Part shown: positions 21,960-32,555 of the stretch, one piece after another
How the letters are laid out: each line of letters starts with the position of its first letter
Numbering within the stretch: the first letter of the stretch is position 1
Notes under the pieces: model-generated
Database searches by the model: none
Seen by the model: the letters and a program-made list of their open reading frames with translations, nothing else
Told to the model about the DNA's origin: nothing
From: Silene noctiflora
Taxonomy: Eukaryota; Streptophyta; Magnoliopsida; Caryophyllales; Caryophyllaceae
Length of the DNA stretch: 33,908 nt
Assembly: GCA_009801015.1 (NCBI GenBank)
Contig: VHZZ01000044.1
Location: forward strand, 175,105-209,012
Reading direction: 5' to 3'
Program-made: the position numbers and the translations under genes

Positions 21960-21967
21960 GTCTCGTC

Positions 21968-22851
21968 CAAGCAATTCCAACGCATCAACCATCTCAATTT
22001 CCCCCCTCCATCTCCGTCATCACTTTACTGCCACCTTAATCTCTGCCCATACATTTCGACAACCTCATAGACTACTCATAATTCATCAACCTAATGTCCA
22101 TCCCAGTCATATAAAAGCAGCTCGGATTTTTGGTAGTCTTTTGCCCTTCAATTTCCAACTTGACCAAATACAGTTATTATAATAGAGGGATATTTTCATT
22201 CATTTCTTATAATTCGAGTATCCTAATAGATTTTATGTGTATATTTTATACGCACTCTAAATAAATAGTTTCGGACGAAAAAAAAACTTATATTAATTCA
22301 ATTTTGTCCTGAGAATTGCCGTAGATTTTGTGAGGTTGGTCGAACACAAAACAAAGGCATGTGAAATCACGTACTACATTGTTAAGTAGTCAACTAATTG
22401 ACATGAAACTCCATCCGATTCCATGTTACCCTAACTATTAAGGTCAACCTTAGTTTTATGCTTTTGAGTAATCTATAATTCAATTCAAGCTTTACGGGCT
22501 AAGTCGCTATTGGTCCTAGTCGGCAGCCGCACGTCGACGGAGATACGATTTTGTGTGAATCGGAGGAGGTTAACAAGAGCGATCATCCATTAAATAATGA
22601 AAATTCCCATTTCCGTCTTTGGTGTGCATCAATGTGCAGAAGGACGCTTTAACCCTAGAATCGGTGACTACGGAACCCAATGAGCACCTATGTGGAGGGT
22701 CTAACTGATTTAGGGCAGTGTTTGTGTTTTACGCGATGTAATTAAGGTTGGCCAGATAAGTTCATATTTATGGACCATATTGACGTTATTACAATGTTAG
22801 TCAAGGAAACGCGTAATTCCAAAAGAAATTTAGTTCAAACAAAATTAGAGC
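21968..22851. other. Gene-free spacer, partly less AT-rich
   Basis: No gene is supported. About 22490-22740 is less AT-rich than its surroundings and may be a transposon or gene fragment, but I could not match it to any family. Confidence 0.4.
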
Positions 22852-23075
22852 GTGTTTGGCCAAACTTGTTGAAAATGAGTTTTTAATTTTGAAGCTTAAT
22901 TTTCTAAAAGTGTTTTTCAAAAGCTGAAACAACAAATTGCTGCTTTTATTTTTATGGGCAACAAAATGGTTGTTTGGCTTTTGAGAAATTCTTTTTTAGC
23001 TTTTAAATAATGATGTGTTTGGCCAAAAAGTATTTTTAAGCCTAAAAACATTTTTAAAAGTTAGGCCAAACACAC
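22852..23075. repeat. MITE-like element with GTGTTTGGCC termini
   Basis: The left terminus GTGTTTGGCCAAAC (22852-22865) and right terminus GGCCAAACACAC (23064-23075) are inverted. Internal AAGTATTTTTAAGC and AAAAGTGTTTTT motifs are also partly inverted. No clear target duplication was seen, so the superfamily is open; hAT-like is plausible. Confidence 0.6.
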
Positions 23076-23439
23076 ACTTACCCTTTTATATATTTCTAGT
23101 AATAATTTGTAGTTCAGTTTTCACATTATATGCATGCAGGTTCGTAATTATGTGCCCAAAAAGTATATGCGTGTTAACGTACCAAATTAATGTAGCTGTT
23201 GATTAGTATAAACTTGATTAAAGTCTTAAAAAAGTCACTTTTGGACTTTATTTGTGATGTAATTATTCAAGTTATTCATGCAACTTGTGCAATTCATTAT
23301 TATAATTGAACGTAATTTCAACTTATCATTTATTTGTAGTTAATTATTCAAAATTGACATTTCATAAAGTACATTATTGTAATCTACTAGGGCAGCTAGT
23401 AGCACCCCATTTTAGGTTCTAATATTACATTGTCGGTAA

Positions 23440-23613
23440 ACAAATTCTCATTTGTGACGGATGATCCGTCACAAGCTTGTGAGTACGGGTTAAATAATAC
23501 CCACAATAGATAAAGACAAACTATTTGTCATTTTTTAGACACTCTTGTTTTTGTCTTATTTATTCAAGTGGGTGATACTTGACCCGTCACGAACTTGTGA
23601 CGGAGACTAATTG
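23440..23613. mobile_element. Mutator-like MITE related to the element at 20095
   Basis: It carries CAAATTCTCATTTGTGACGG near its left end and GTGACGGAGACTAATTG at its right, with GATCCGTCACAAGCTTGTGA inside. It is flanked by TTGTCGGTAA at 23430-23439 and 23614-23623, a 9-10 bp target duplication. Confidence 0.7.
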
Positions 23614-24226
23614 TTGTCGGTAAGACGGTAAGATTAAACTCATTGAAGGAGCGCATCGACTTAGATAACAAATTAACAAGTGACAGCTTTAACCTATGTG
23701 TACATTTCGGATATAATGGTGATCGATACCGAGTCTTGTTTGATACCACTCGATAACACCATCTCATATTCCAGGATACCATATTTTTGTTATCAATAAT
23801 GAATGATGTTACTGTTTCTGTCTCAATCATTTTCATATCTTGTTTTAGACAATAACTTGTGTAAATAACTTGACGGCTTTTTTTTAAAGTATTTTTTTCG
23901 TCTCAATCACTTATTTACCTTTAATTAAAATATCTCTTACAAATAATAAAAAGGACAGCCGGACTATACGAGTAGTTGCTAATTAAATTATAAGGGATAA
24001 AATAGTAAGTCAAAGTAAACGCGTATCCCACTTTGTTGGTTTGTACTTTGTAGGTAGCAACTAGCAATGGCATGCCGCATGCACAATTAATCCATGCACG
24101 TCTTAATTTCTACATGTCATTCTCAAGTTTTCAACCTTCAAGGTAACCATCAAACAATCTAATTTGATTGCAATCTTAGCTTATTACGGAGTATCGTCTA
24201 ATTTTTCAAATAGATAGTCTCCTGGT

Positions 24227-24402
24227 CAGTGACGGAGTCAGGATTTGAGTTTAAGGGGGTGAAAATTTTTAGGGGGGCGGGGGCGGATGGGTAATAATAT
24301 AAGGGACACTCGGAAAAAACTCAAAAAATCTAACTAAAAATTTCGAAAAACTCAACCGCCAGAGGAGCGGCCGCCCCTGCTAGCCCCCTAGCTCCACCAC
24401 TG
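24227..24402. mobile_element. MITE with CAGTG-YGGAGYYAGG termini, copy 1
   Basis: Inverted ends are CAGTGACGGAGTCAGG and CCCCTAGCTCCACCACTG. Flanking octamers CTCCTGGT and CTCGTGAT agree at six of eight positions, compatible with a decayed 8-bp hAT-type duplication. Confidence 0.5.
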
Positions 24403-24734
24403 CTCGTGATAATGTTATTTTTGCGTAAAAGTATAAATTTTAATATTTTATTTAGCCTAAAAATTTGACAAAGTACGAAAAAAACTTCACTTTCCAAGTG
24501 TCTTGAACCCCGGAAGAGCAATGGTTATTGATTTTTTCTTTAACCAATACGTTTTAGAAGTCTTATAGATCTAGCCCTAGATGGATTACATTCCTAGTTC
24601 CACCCTGATTGTGTGGTTTATCTCACAATATTTTCGTGTAAAACATACTGTAATACTATATACGGATTATGGAGTACAAACTCTGTCACCAAATAACAAC
24701 AAACCCGTACAATAACATTTAGTAATATTACTCA

Positions 24735-25429
24735 TCCCCTATATACTAAAAGAATAGGCGAACTCACAAATTTTCCCTCTAAAAAGCATCTTTTTAAATA
24801 AGGCAACTATTGATAATTTAATTATATTCACAAAATAAAGAAATTAATAATTATAATGTATTTCATTATGTAATTATTTTCATTAAAATTAATCTTTTCA
24901 TCAAATTATATAATTTTCACTAAATACTAAACTACAATATTTTAATTAAAATATATTAATATAAAACTATAAAATACGAAGTCTTTTATTGATGTTATTA
25001 TTTGAGAATGACTTGACTTATACTATGCATAAACAAAACTATAAATCGTTTTTATTACTTTCGTGGCAAAAAAAAAAAATGAGCGAATTTATAAATTGGA
25101 CCATTAATTTTGTGGTATAATTTTTAAAAAAAATACATTTTAGCACAATACTCGATTTTCTTGGATTAATTTTCAGTTGATTTTTTTTTTCTCGAAACAA
25201 AATACAATAACTATAAAAATGAACAATGAATGAGATATCACTATTATTTTAAAGTTCAATTTTACTCGGTTTTCTTGAATAATTTTACACTTCAATTTTT
25301 TTTTCTCATATCAAAATATAATAACATGAAATATAAAAAACTAATGAGATGTTAATTTAGCATGATTAGCTAATATAAAAATAAAAACTCTATAAATATC
25401 GCGCATTTATTGCGTGGGATCTAAACTAG
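24735..25429 (+). mobile_element. Non-autonomous Helitron
   Basis: The element begins TCCCCTATATACTAAAAGA and ends CTAG, preceded by host A and followed by host T, the A/T insertion rule of Helitrons. A hairpin GCGCA-TTTAT-TGCGT (25401-25415) sits 14 bases before the 3' end. The 695-bp AT-rich interior has no ORF, so it depends on a RepHel protein encoded elsewhere. Confidence 0.8.
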
Positions 25430-25622
25430 TTTGATCTCAATTATTTAGTCAACTTTAAAGAAAGAAACCTCTAAAAGAAATAAAAAGGAAACCTATAAAA
25501 TATACCTTTGCATAATGCTAAATTCAACAAGGGTTTTCTATCATGTATGTGTCCTAGGCACGTGACAAGAAGATATATAAGGAAATATATTTAAGATTCC
25601 TCGATAAAGTGGTAACAATGAG

Positions 25623-25801
25623 CAGTTTAGATTATCTGTCTTATTTTATGTCTCATCTTATATCTCATTACCTTAAGATCTTGACATATCACACATAAGA
25701 TAATAAAAATAGTAATAATATATATTAAATGACTTATGTGTCAATAGGAAAAGTGATTGGATACAAGATGAGACATGAAATGGGAGAGAGGATCTGCACT
25801 G
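25623..25801. mobile_element. Mutator-like MITE, 179 bp
   Basis: Inverted ends of about 40 bp (CAGTTTAGAT near 25623 and ATCTGCACTG ending at 25801) share TCTCATCTT and its complement. They are flanked by AACAATGAG (25614-25622) and AACTATGAG (25802-25810), a 9-bp duplication with one mismatch. Confidence 0.65.
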
Positions 25802-25810
25802 AACTATGAG

Positions 25811-26507
25811 TATATCTATTTATTTCTCATGATTATTGAATCTTACAAATATCTCCTTAAATAACTTTTTATCGTATGTTCTTACGACACACGTTAAGAA
25901 AACTGATTTAATAATACAGTTTTGATTAATCAAGATAATGGACAAATTACATATAACCACCACGAATTTGCCTATTTATACAATCTACCACCTTGTATTT
26001 TTTTTACAACTAATTCTCTATCCATCGTTGTATATTCCCTAACCACCACTCTATATTTATCTAGACCCTCATTTTTCTTATTTTCCGTCTTAAATATGAA
26101 AATGCATGAAGAATAAAATAATTTTTCAAGAACGTACGACATAATAAAGCATTGAAAGCATTTGAGAATGGCATTATGTATACCGTATGAAAATGGTGAT
26201 ACTAATTGAGTTGGTCTTGGGTAAAACGGTTTTATACTAAATTAGTGTAAAATAATCTATTAACTAAAGATAAAAGTACCCCTTCCCAAAACACTCTTAG
26301 TTCATAAGAGTAGTTATGAAAAAATGTTTTAACTTTTAAGTATAATTTGTAAGGTGATTTTATACTAATTTAAAATAAAACCTTCTTATACAAAAGGTAT
26401 TGAATTTTATATGCTTTCACATGCATTACAATCAATTTAATAATGTACCAAATAAAACGTGACCTAACTTTTCATTATAATAGTATGATCACACTATCTA
26501 ACTAATA
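25811..26507. other. AT-rich spacer without a recognised gene
   Basis: Only short AT-rich open frames are seen. GTAAAACGGTTTTATACTAAATTAG (26221 onward) partly pairs with GATTTTATACTAATTTAAAATAAAACC (26354 onward), suggesting a further degraded foldback element. Confidence 0.35.
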
Positions 26508-26715
26508 CTACCTCCATCCCGCTCATTTGTTGTCTTTTTCCATTTTTGGGTGTCTTAGTCAATTGTTGTCCTTACTATTTTAAGATTGCATTTGATGAGT
26601 AATTTGATCTTTCACATTCAATTTAGTCCACTTGTCATCTTATAATTGACTCCCTCCTCTTTCCTTGTTTTTTGTGTCAAAACCAAAGGACAACAAATGA
26701 CCGGGACCGAGGGAG
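26508..26715. mobile_element. Stowaway MITE
   Basis: Ends CTACCTCCATCCCG and GGGACCGAGGGAG, with subterminal TTTGTTGTC and GACAACAAA, are inverted. TA flanks both sides (26506-26507 and 26716-26717). A textbook Stowaway of 208 bp. Confidence 0.85.
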
Positions 26716-26868
26716 TATATGAGTGCTTGCTGCGCTAACTAGAATTTGCCTGGAAATTTGAGAAAGCAAGTTGGTTAATGGTTAGTGATGTATGGTTAGC
26801 TAATTAGTTCTTATCACCTCCTTAATCTTATAATAACTTCACCTTTTACATTCCCATTTACTACCTTT

Positions 26869-27040
26869 AGGCACGTTCTTTTCGATTGAATGGAGTTGAG
26901 CTAAATTAAAGTGAGTTGAAATGAGCTGAACTGAATTGAAATATGTTGAGATAAATAGAGCTGAAATAAGCTGAGCTGAACTAAATTGAGCTGAAGTGGG
27001 CTGAAGTGAGCTGAAATTAAGCCGAAAAGAACAAGGCCTT
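26869..27040. repeat. Foldback element of degenerate GAGCTGAA repeats
   Basis: Perfect inverted 10-mers GTTCTTTTCG (26875-26884) and CGAAAAGAAC (27023-27032) enclose about 140 bp of degenerate GAGCTGAA, GAGTTGAA and GGCTGAAGT units. The pattern looks like a transposon that has absorbed or generated a microsatellite. Target duplication unclear. Confidence 0.6.
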
Positions 27041-27104
27041 AATCATGTTTTAGAAAAATAATGTAGTGCTAATTAAGTACCTTTTTACAATTATATAATT
27101 ACAT

Positions 27105-27215
27105 GATGAGAACAAGAGTTAACTTAAGTGATAAGAGTTCTTTTATCCCAACAATGAAGTTAGGAGTTTGATTCTCATTTGCGACATAGTACGACTGAGC
27201 CCAAAAAGAAAAACA
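27105..27215 (+). repeat. Possible tRNA-derived SINE fragment
   Basis: CTTAAGTGATAAGAG resembles an A box, and AGGAGTTTGATTCTC about 30 bases later resembles a B box. There is no cloverleaf, so it is not a tRNA gene. Confidence 0.3.
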
Positions 27216-27253
27216 ATTAGATAATTACATCTTATTGTGGTATTTACAAAGTA

Positions 27254-27384
27254 CTCCCTTCAATTTTAGATAACCTTCACTGTTTTGTTTTTTGTATGTG
27301 GGATAGTGTATTTTGTATGTTTCAAATTTTCTTTATTATTTCTTGTATAAAAAAAAAAGGAAGGTTATCTAGAATTAAAGAGAG
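27254..27384. mobile_element. Short Stowaway MITE
   Basis: CTCCCTTCAATTTTAGATAA and TTATCTAGAATTAAAGAGAG are inverted ends, with subterminal CCTTC and GAAGG, flanked by TA at 27252-27253 and 27385-27386. 131 bp. Confidence 0.8.
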
Positions 27385-27388
27385 TAAT

Positions 27389-27641
27389 TTTTTGTTTTAT
27401 TAGTTTGAAACTTCATCAATCTTATCTTTGGGAATCTCTCCCTGCGAAATTTCGTCAATTATTTTTTTGTGTTGACAAAGAGTATCCCCTACCGACAGCT
27501 GGGGCAATCTCCTTCGGGGTACTGAAGGCAATTTAATGGGTTGACCCCTCCCAAATTTGACCTTTTCATTCGCAAGAGTCAAGAATCGAACTCTTGACCA
27601 TTTGTTTAAGAGATGAGAGCCCTTACCACTCACACCAGCCA
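27389..27641 (-). mobile_element. tRNA-derived SINE
   Basis: On the minus strand a polymerase III A-box-like TGGTGTGAGTGGTAAG (about 27622-27637) is followed at tRNA spacing by a B box AGAGTTCGATTCT (27582-27594). A unique body of about 150 bp ends in an A-rich tail (27389-27405). An open frame across it is incidental. Confidence 0.65.
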
Positions 27642-27818
27642 ATTTTGATTAGGGATTATGTATAGAATATAGATGTAAATGTTAAAGTTTGTAACTAAAC
27701 TCAAGTAAGGAATGGGGTGAAATAGTTTGGAGCGTATTGCGTTGAGTAAAAATAATGTATTGAAAATCAACTACGTTGTCTTGTTAAATTTGTTAAAGTT
27801 ACTAATATTTATTAATAC

Positions 27819-28000
27819 TTCTTCTGTTCCGGTCAATTGTTATTCTTTGATTTTGGTACAAAAACTAAGAAAATAAGAGGGAGTCATTATAAGATGGCAA
27901 GTGGACCAAGTTTTAATATGAATGAGCAAATTACTCTTTAAATACAATCCTAAAATAGAAAAGATAACAATTGACTGAGACACCTAAAATAAAATAGCAC
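27819..28000. repeat. Degraded Stowaway-like MITE
   Basis: CTTCTTCTGTTCCGGTCAATTG at the left and AATTGACTGAGACACC with CAACAAATAACTGATTC at the right resemble the arms of the Stowaway at 10681. The ends no longer match well. Confidence 0.35.
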
Positions 28001-28157
28001 AACAAATAACTGATTCATTGGAAAAAAGGGTCAAAATTGATAATCATAAGATTCATAACATTACCAACATGAAATAATGAGAACAATATAAACGGAATAG
28101 GTGACTACGAATCTATGATCTAATAAGTCCTCGGATTTCTGACAACTACATATTTAA

Positions 28158-28309
28158 CGGTGGTGGAGCCAGGATTTTTCGTTAGAGGGCGAAAAATTCC
28201 AGTAGAGATGAAATGGTAATTACATAAAGTAAACCTCAAAAAAATTAAAAAAAGTTAAGTAAGAAATTCGAAATTCTCAATGTCTAGCCTCCCCATAAAT
28301 CCGCCGCTG
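28158..28309. repeat. Second copy of the GGTGGAGCCAGG repeat family
   Basis: It starts CGGTGGTGGAGCCAGGATTT and ends AAATCCGCCGCTG, with an AAATTCGAAATTCTCAA-like interior as in copy 1 at 24227-24402. No convincing target duplication. Confidence 0.5.
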
Positions 28310-29033
28310 TTTATCTAATGTGTTTATAGTTGAGGATTTTTGACTGTATTCATGAAAACTTTTAAACCTTGCATAATTTTCTATGATATGATATTAAGAA
28401 AGATAATTAGTCAAATTTGAAATAACTATACGTATATACATAATACATTTATAAAATACCAATTCAACCAACATCAACTCCATATGTTATACATTTTTAT
28501 AATAGTCTTAATGTAAAACCGCCTAATATAAATATAAATATGCTAAAAAAAAGCTCGAGATGGCTAATCAAGACCAAACCAAGAAATAAAATTTGGGGTA
28601 GTGAAATTTTTACATGTTTTTTTATACTTGCATAAAACTCTCGTGTTTTAAGAATATTAGGGTAGCATAATAGTCAATAATTTTAACAATTTTTTTAAAA
28701 TTCGGAATAACAAATGTTACCTTTACTACTAGATAAGCTCCTCCTGATTGGCTTTGTAGCAAATAGTGGTTTGGTCACGAGTGAAAGGCCGTCAAGACCT
28801 CGTTATTACATAAATTTATTCAAACAGTAGTTATTGTGTAAGATCGTTATCCACCATTGAAAACAAAATACTATGCATAATCACCATTTGCACAAGTAAT
28901 AATGACATTGAATTGGTGCATATGAAATTATCAATACATATCTATCATCTACATATTTCTTACTATTATAAAACAAAACACGACTGTTTATTTAAATAAA
29001 ACACGTTTGTTAAGGTATTGACTATTGACTAAT

Positions 29034-29036
<3 letters not shown>
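28310..29036. other. Spacer flanking the LINE 3' end
   Basis: AT-rich, no gene recognised. It ends with GACTATTGACTAATGAC immediately before the LINE poly(A) complement. I could not find the matching 5' copy of a target duplication. Confidence 0.4.
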
Positions 29037-29065
<29 letters not shown>

Positions 29066-29078
29066 GTAAAAATAGGAA

Positions 29079-30737
29079 TTACACACCCAGTGCTTCCTTT
29101 GCTCTATTATGAGCTATACTATTTAACTTCCTAGATATGTAACTAAAACTGAGACAGTGAAACGACTGAGCTAGCGAAAGAATCTCCTTGAGGATGTCAG
29201 CAATTTGATGGTGATCTTTATCAAGCCCCACTAGCTGATTCAGACATTGTAAGCAATCAGATAATACCGTGAGATGTAGGAAACCTCTCTCCTTGGCCCA
29301 TATTAAAGCTTCCCTGATAGCTATTGCTTCCGCCTGTAATGGTGATTCCGCCCGAATTCTAAACCCATGCTGTTGCGGTGTCGCCACACCCCAACGATAG
29401 GCCGCCCATCCCACCGTTGCCACCCGAATATCCTTCCAGCTTGCATCTACCTTTACTCTGACATTGTTGGAACATCCCCTGCTCCCAATGATGAAAAAGA
29501 GATTTCCCTCCCTCAACAAAGTTCTCGTATACATATCCAAGGAGCCCTGATCCTGACAATCCAAGTTCCCTTTCCCCGGAATCACGGATAAACTTCTCAA
29601 ATTTTGATTTCTTGCTTTACTAACCAAAGTCACCATTTCCATACATGCTTGATAAAAAACCCGCGGTACCACCACCCCTCCTCTAAAACAAACACAATTC
29701 CGGACGGACCAAATCCCCCAAAGTAACGCCATAAACATAACCACCTTATCCTCCCCACCATCCAATTTACCTAAATAACTAATCCAGTTGATAATCCAGT
29801 CCCCAACACCCATCCCCGATGATAGATCAACCCTTATTCCAAGGTCTGACCCAGCCCATAACCGTTTAATAACCTCACAATCACGGAATACATGATCCAA
29901 AGTTTCATAACCCTCATTACAGCCTATTCCACACTTATCCTTTCCCACCATACCCCACTTCCTAAATTCCTCCCCCACAGGCAGAGTATTAGTTAGAATC
30001 TTCCATATCAACACCTTCCATTTGCTCGGGCCTGGGAGATGCCATAGTTTTCTCCTACAAAACTCCTTCCCATGTCTAGATATCCTCAGCTTATCCCGTC
30101 TCGTTCCTTTCAGCTCTATCCATTCCTCAAACAACACACCATATCCACTCTTAACCGTAAATTTCCCATCATCTGTGTGAATCCAAAAAACCTCATCCTT
30201 CTTCCGATGATCAAAGAGTGGAGTTGATAGTATTTGATTCGCGTACTCCTCTTTAAATAAATACATAATTAGTGCTTCATTCCAGGAATTAGACTGAAGA
30301 ATTAGATCTCTTACCTGGATCGAACGTAAATGATGGAAGCGATGATCCAGTAAATAATCATTAGGCTCAGGAACTCTTCCATTGACCCAATTTGCCTCCC
30401 ATACATTCATTTCTGATTGAATACCCGGCTTCCAACCAACATTCTTCATAATTAAATCCAGACCATACATTATGCCTTTCGTACCCCACGACGAATTCAA
30501 GCATTTCCTCAGCTTTATACCCTGACTCACTAAGTTTTTTCCAAACACTTTACTCCTAAAAACAGTAGAAAAATATGAGTTATCCCCCGATATCATTCTC
30601 CACCCATGTTTTGCCAACAACGCCTTGTTCAGGGTTTCAATGTTCCGAATACCCAACCCGCCCTTACTTTTTGGTAAACTCAGGAACTTTCCACTACACC
30701 AGTGAATGTTTTTGCCCAATCTACATCCGGCCACCAA
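29079..30737 (-). pseudogene. LINE ORF2 C-terminal part: zinc-binding region and RNase H
   Basis: The longest open frame in the window (about 550 codons). It starts inside ORF2 at HWCSGKFLSLPKSKGGLGIR, so its first methionine is not a real start. A zf-RVT region has WKVLIWKILTNTLPVGEEF and Cys/His residues in CGIGCNEGYETLDHVFRDC. The C-terminal RNase H domain has VDASW, QAEAIAIREAL, LSDC and LNSIAHNRAKEAL, matching its acidic and His positions. It ends 13 bases before the poly(A). This segment is undamaged, unlike the upstream part. Confidence 0.92.
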
Positions 30738-31159
30738 AAATGTGACAGGAGAGAATTTATCTTTCTTGCCACACTTACCGGTATTTTGAATACCGATAGA
30801 ATGAAATTTGAAAGATTTGATAGGACAGACGAGATCAAAGCAAGGCGGCCCACTGGTGCGAGAAAAATTCCATTCCAGGACGAAATCCTCTTCATAACAC
30901 TATCCACTAATCCTGAAAAAATGCCCTTCTTAGACGATTGAAAATCCGCTGGTATTCCCAAATACTTCCTAATCCCCTTATTATTCCTAATATTCAAAAT
31001 TTTTAACGTTCTTCTTGCCTTTGTCAGCGTGGTGCTAGGGCTAAACAGAATTCCCGACTTATCATCATTAATCTTCTGTCTCGATGCCTCACAATACGCA
31101 TCCATAATCCGTTTTAAATTTTCCACCATCTTGTAAGAAAAACACCGAATCATCAGCAA
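30680..31159 (-). pseudogene. LINE RT thumb/connection segment in shifted frame
   Basis: YCEASRQKINDDKSGILFSP, GIRKYLGIPADFQSSKKG and SWNGIFLAPVGRLALISSVL are the conserved post-RT motifs of plant LINEs. The frame is offset from both flanking segments, which share one frame. Two compensating single-step indels bracket it. Confidence 0.88.
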
Positions 31160-31742
31160 AGAACAAATGCGTTAAAGGTTGTACTCCTCTACAAAGTCTA
31201 ATCCCCCTCACCTTATCCAAGCATTGAGCATTTTCAATATTTGCCCCAAGGACTTCCGTACATAACACAAACAGATAAGGTGATAAGGGGTCTCCCTGCC
31301 TTAGCCCGCACTTTGGTCGAAAACTATTTAATGGAGTACCATTAAAGAGGACCTCATACGACACCGAGGAAATACAGTTCATAATTAACCCAACAAAACT
31401 AGCTGGAAAACCGAAATGTTCCAACACCTTTTCCAGAAAATCCCACCTAACACGATCATAAGCTTTGCTCATATCCGCTTTAAACACACATATCCCGTTT
31501 TTTCCTTTCCTGTGATTTGTTACTTTATGAATAGCCTCATTTGCTAGAAGGATCTTATCACTAATATGTCTCCCTGGAATAAACGCATTCTGGAATTCAC
31601 TCACCAGGTATCCCATGACCTTTGTCATTCTATTCGTAATGCACTTGGTAACAATACGCATAAAGACATTACATAGACTAATAGGTCGATAATCTCCTAC
31701 TCCTTCTGGATTATCCACCTTCGGAATAAGTGCAATAAACGT
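31089..31742 (-). pseudogene. LINE reverse transcriptase core
   Basis: In order: DYRPISLCNVFMRIVTKCI, FQNAFIPGRHISDKILLANE, FKADMSKAYDRVRWDFLEK (motif A aspartate), CGLRQGDPLSPYLFVLC (motif B) and HLFFADDSVFF (motif C with the catalytic FADD). The RT active site is intact, but the frame is lost just after motif C by an indel near 31135. The sequence continues in another frame until about 30712. Confidence 0.92.
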
Positions 31743-32546
31743 TCAATTCATTTCCTTCAACACCCTTCCCGTATTTAACACATATAGCACTGCTCTCGTA
31801 ATCTCCTTTTTTACCAACGCCCAACATCTATGATAAAAAACTGGCGGGATACCATCCGGCCCTGGAGCCTTAAAAGCCCCCATCTGAAACACTGCACATC
31901 TTACCTCTTTAGCCGTAAACGGTCGCTCCAAAAAGTCTGCGTCATCACTTGTTACCCTTTTCTTTAAATTTCGGAATATAAAATCTGGTTGATTGCCTCC
32001 ATCTGAAAGTACTCCATTAGCCTTATAGAGGTCCATGAAAAACTCCCTGAAGACCCCCCCCCCAATTTCCGGTTCATATATTCATGCACCACCCTGATCC
32101 TTTATACCATGGATATGATTCCGACCCGCCCTACCTTTAACCCAATTAAAGAAGAATTTGGTACAGGTATCTCCTTCAACCAGCCACCTCATCTTAGCCC
32201 TTTGCTTCCAATAGATGGCCGCCGCTATCGCGAATTCCTTGAGTTCCTTGTTAGCTTTGTCATATACCTCCTCTTTTCCTTCATTGATCGCCATCTTCAT
32301 GCCCTCCTCAAGCCGCTTGTCGAACTCCTCCCATTTCATTTTCCACTCCTCACGTTTGTCCAATGACCATTTCTTAATACACAACCTAACCTTTGCCAAT
32401 TTTCTAGTAACCTGAAATACCGGTGATCCCTTAAACTCAAGTGTCCAAGTCTTTCTTATTTCCTCCCTACATCCCTCATAATCCAGCGCCCAAGCATCAA
32501 CTCTATAATATGCAGGTTTAAGTTCAAGTTGGTCAAATTTAATCCA
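31743..32546 (-). pseudogene. LINE ORF2 segment upstream of and entering the RT domain, with internal stop
   Basis: This frame includes KPAYYRVDAWALDYEG, AKVRLCIKKWSLDKREEW, RAKMRWLVEGDTCTKFF and, after the TGA at 32084-32082, EPEIGGGVFREFFMDLYKAN and FKAPGPDGIPPVFYHRCW. These are the linker and RT motif 0-1 sequences of plant L1-type LINEs. A second in-frame TGA at 31745-31743 precedes TFIALIPKVDNPEG, which continues in the same frame. The TGA may come from CGA by CpG deamination, which is inference. Confidence 0.85.
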
Positions 32547-32555
32547 TTATTCGAA

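Larger units (their letters stand above)
29037..32555 (-). mobile_element. 5'-truncated non-LTR retrotransposon (plant L1-type LINE)
   Basis: On the minus strand the element runs from about 32550 to a pure A29 tail (complement of T29037-29065). It carries the reverse transcriptase, zinc-binding and RNase H regions of ORF2, ending only 13 bases before the tail. The endonuclease domain and ORF1 are missing, so it is 5'-truncated. ORF2 is interrupted by in-frame stops at 32549-32547, 32084-32082 and 31745-31743, and by two compensating frameshifts near 31135 and 30712. It cannot make a full protein. A Helitron begins directly at its 5' limit. Confidence 0.9.

Noticed and set aside
27400-27642. 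80-residue minus-strand frame as a gene, or a tRNA gene
   Set aside because: It coincides with a SINE. Boxes A and B are present but no cloverleaf or acceptor stem pairs.
29359-29591. Frames on both strands inside the LINE C terminus
   Set aside because: They are shadows of the RNase H-containing frame.
30702-30941. Plus-strand frame within the LINE
   Set aside because: It is antisense to conserved LINE post-RT motifs.
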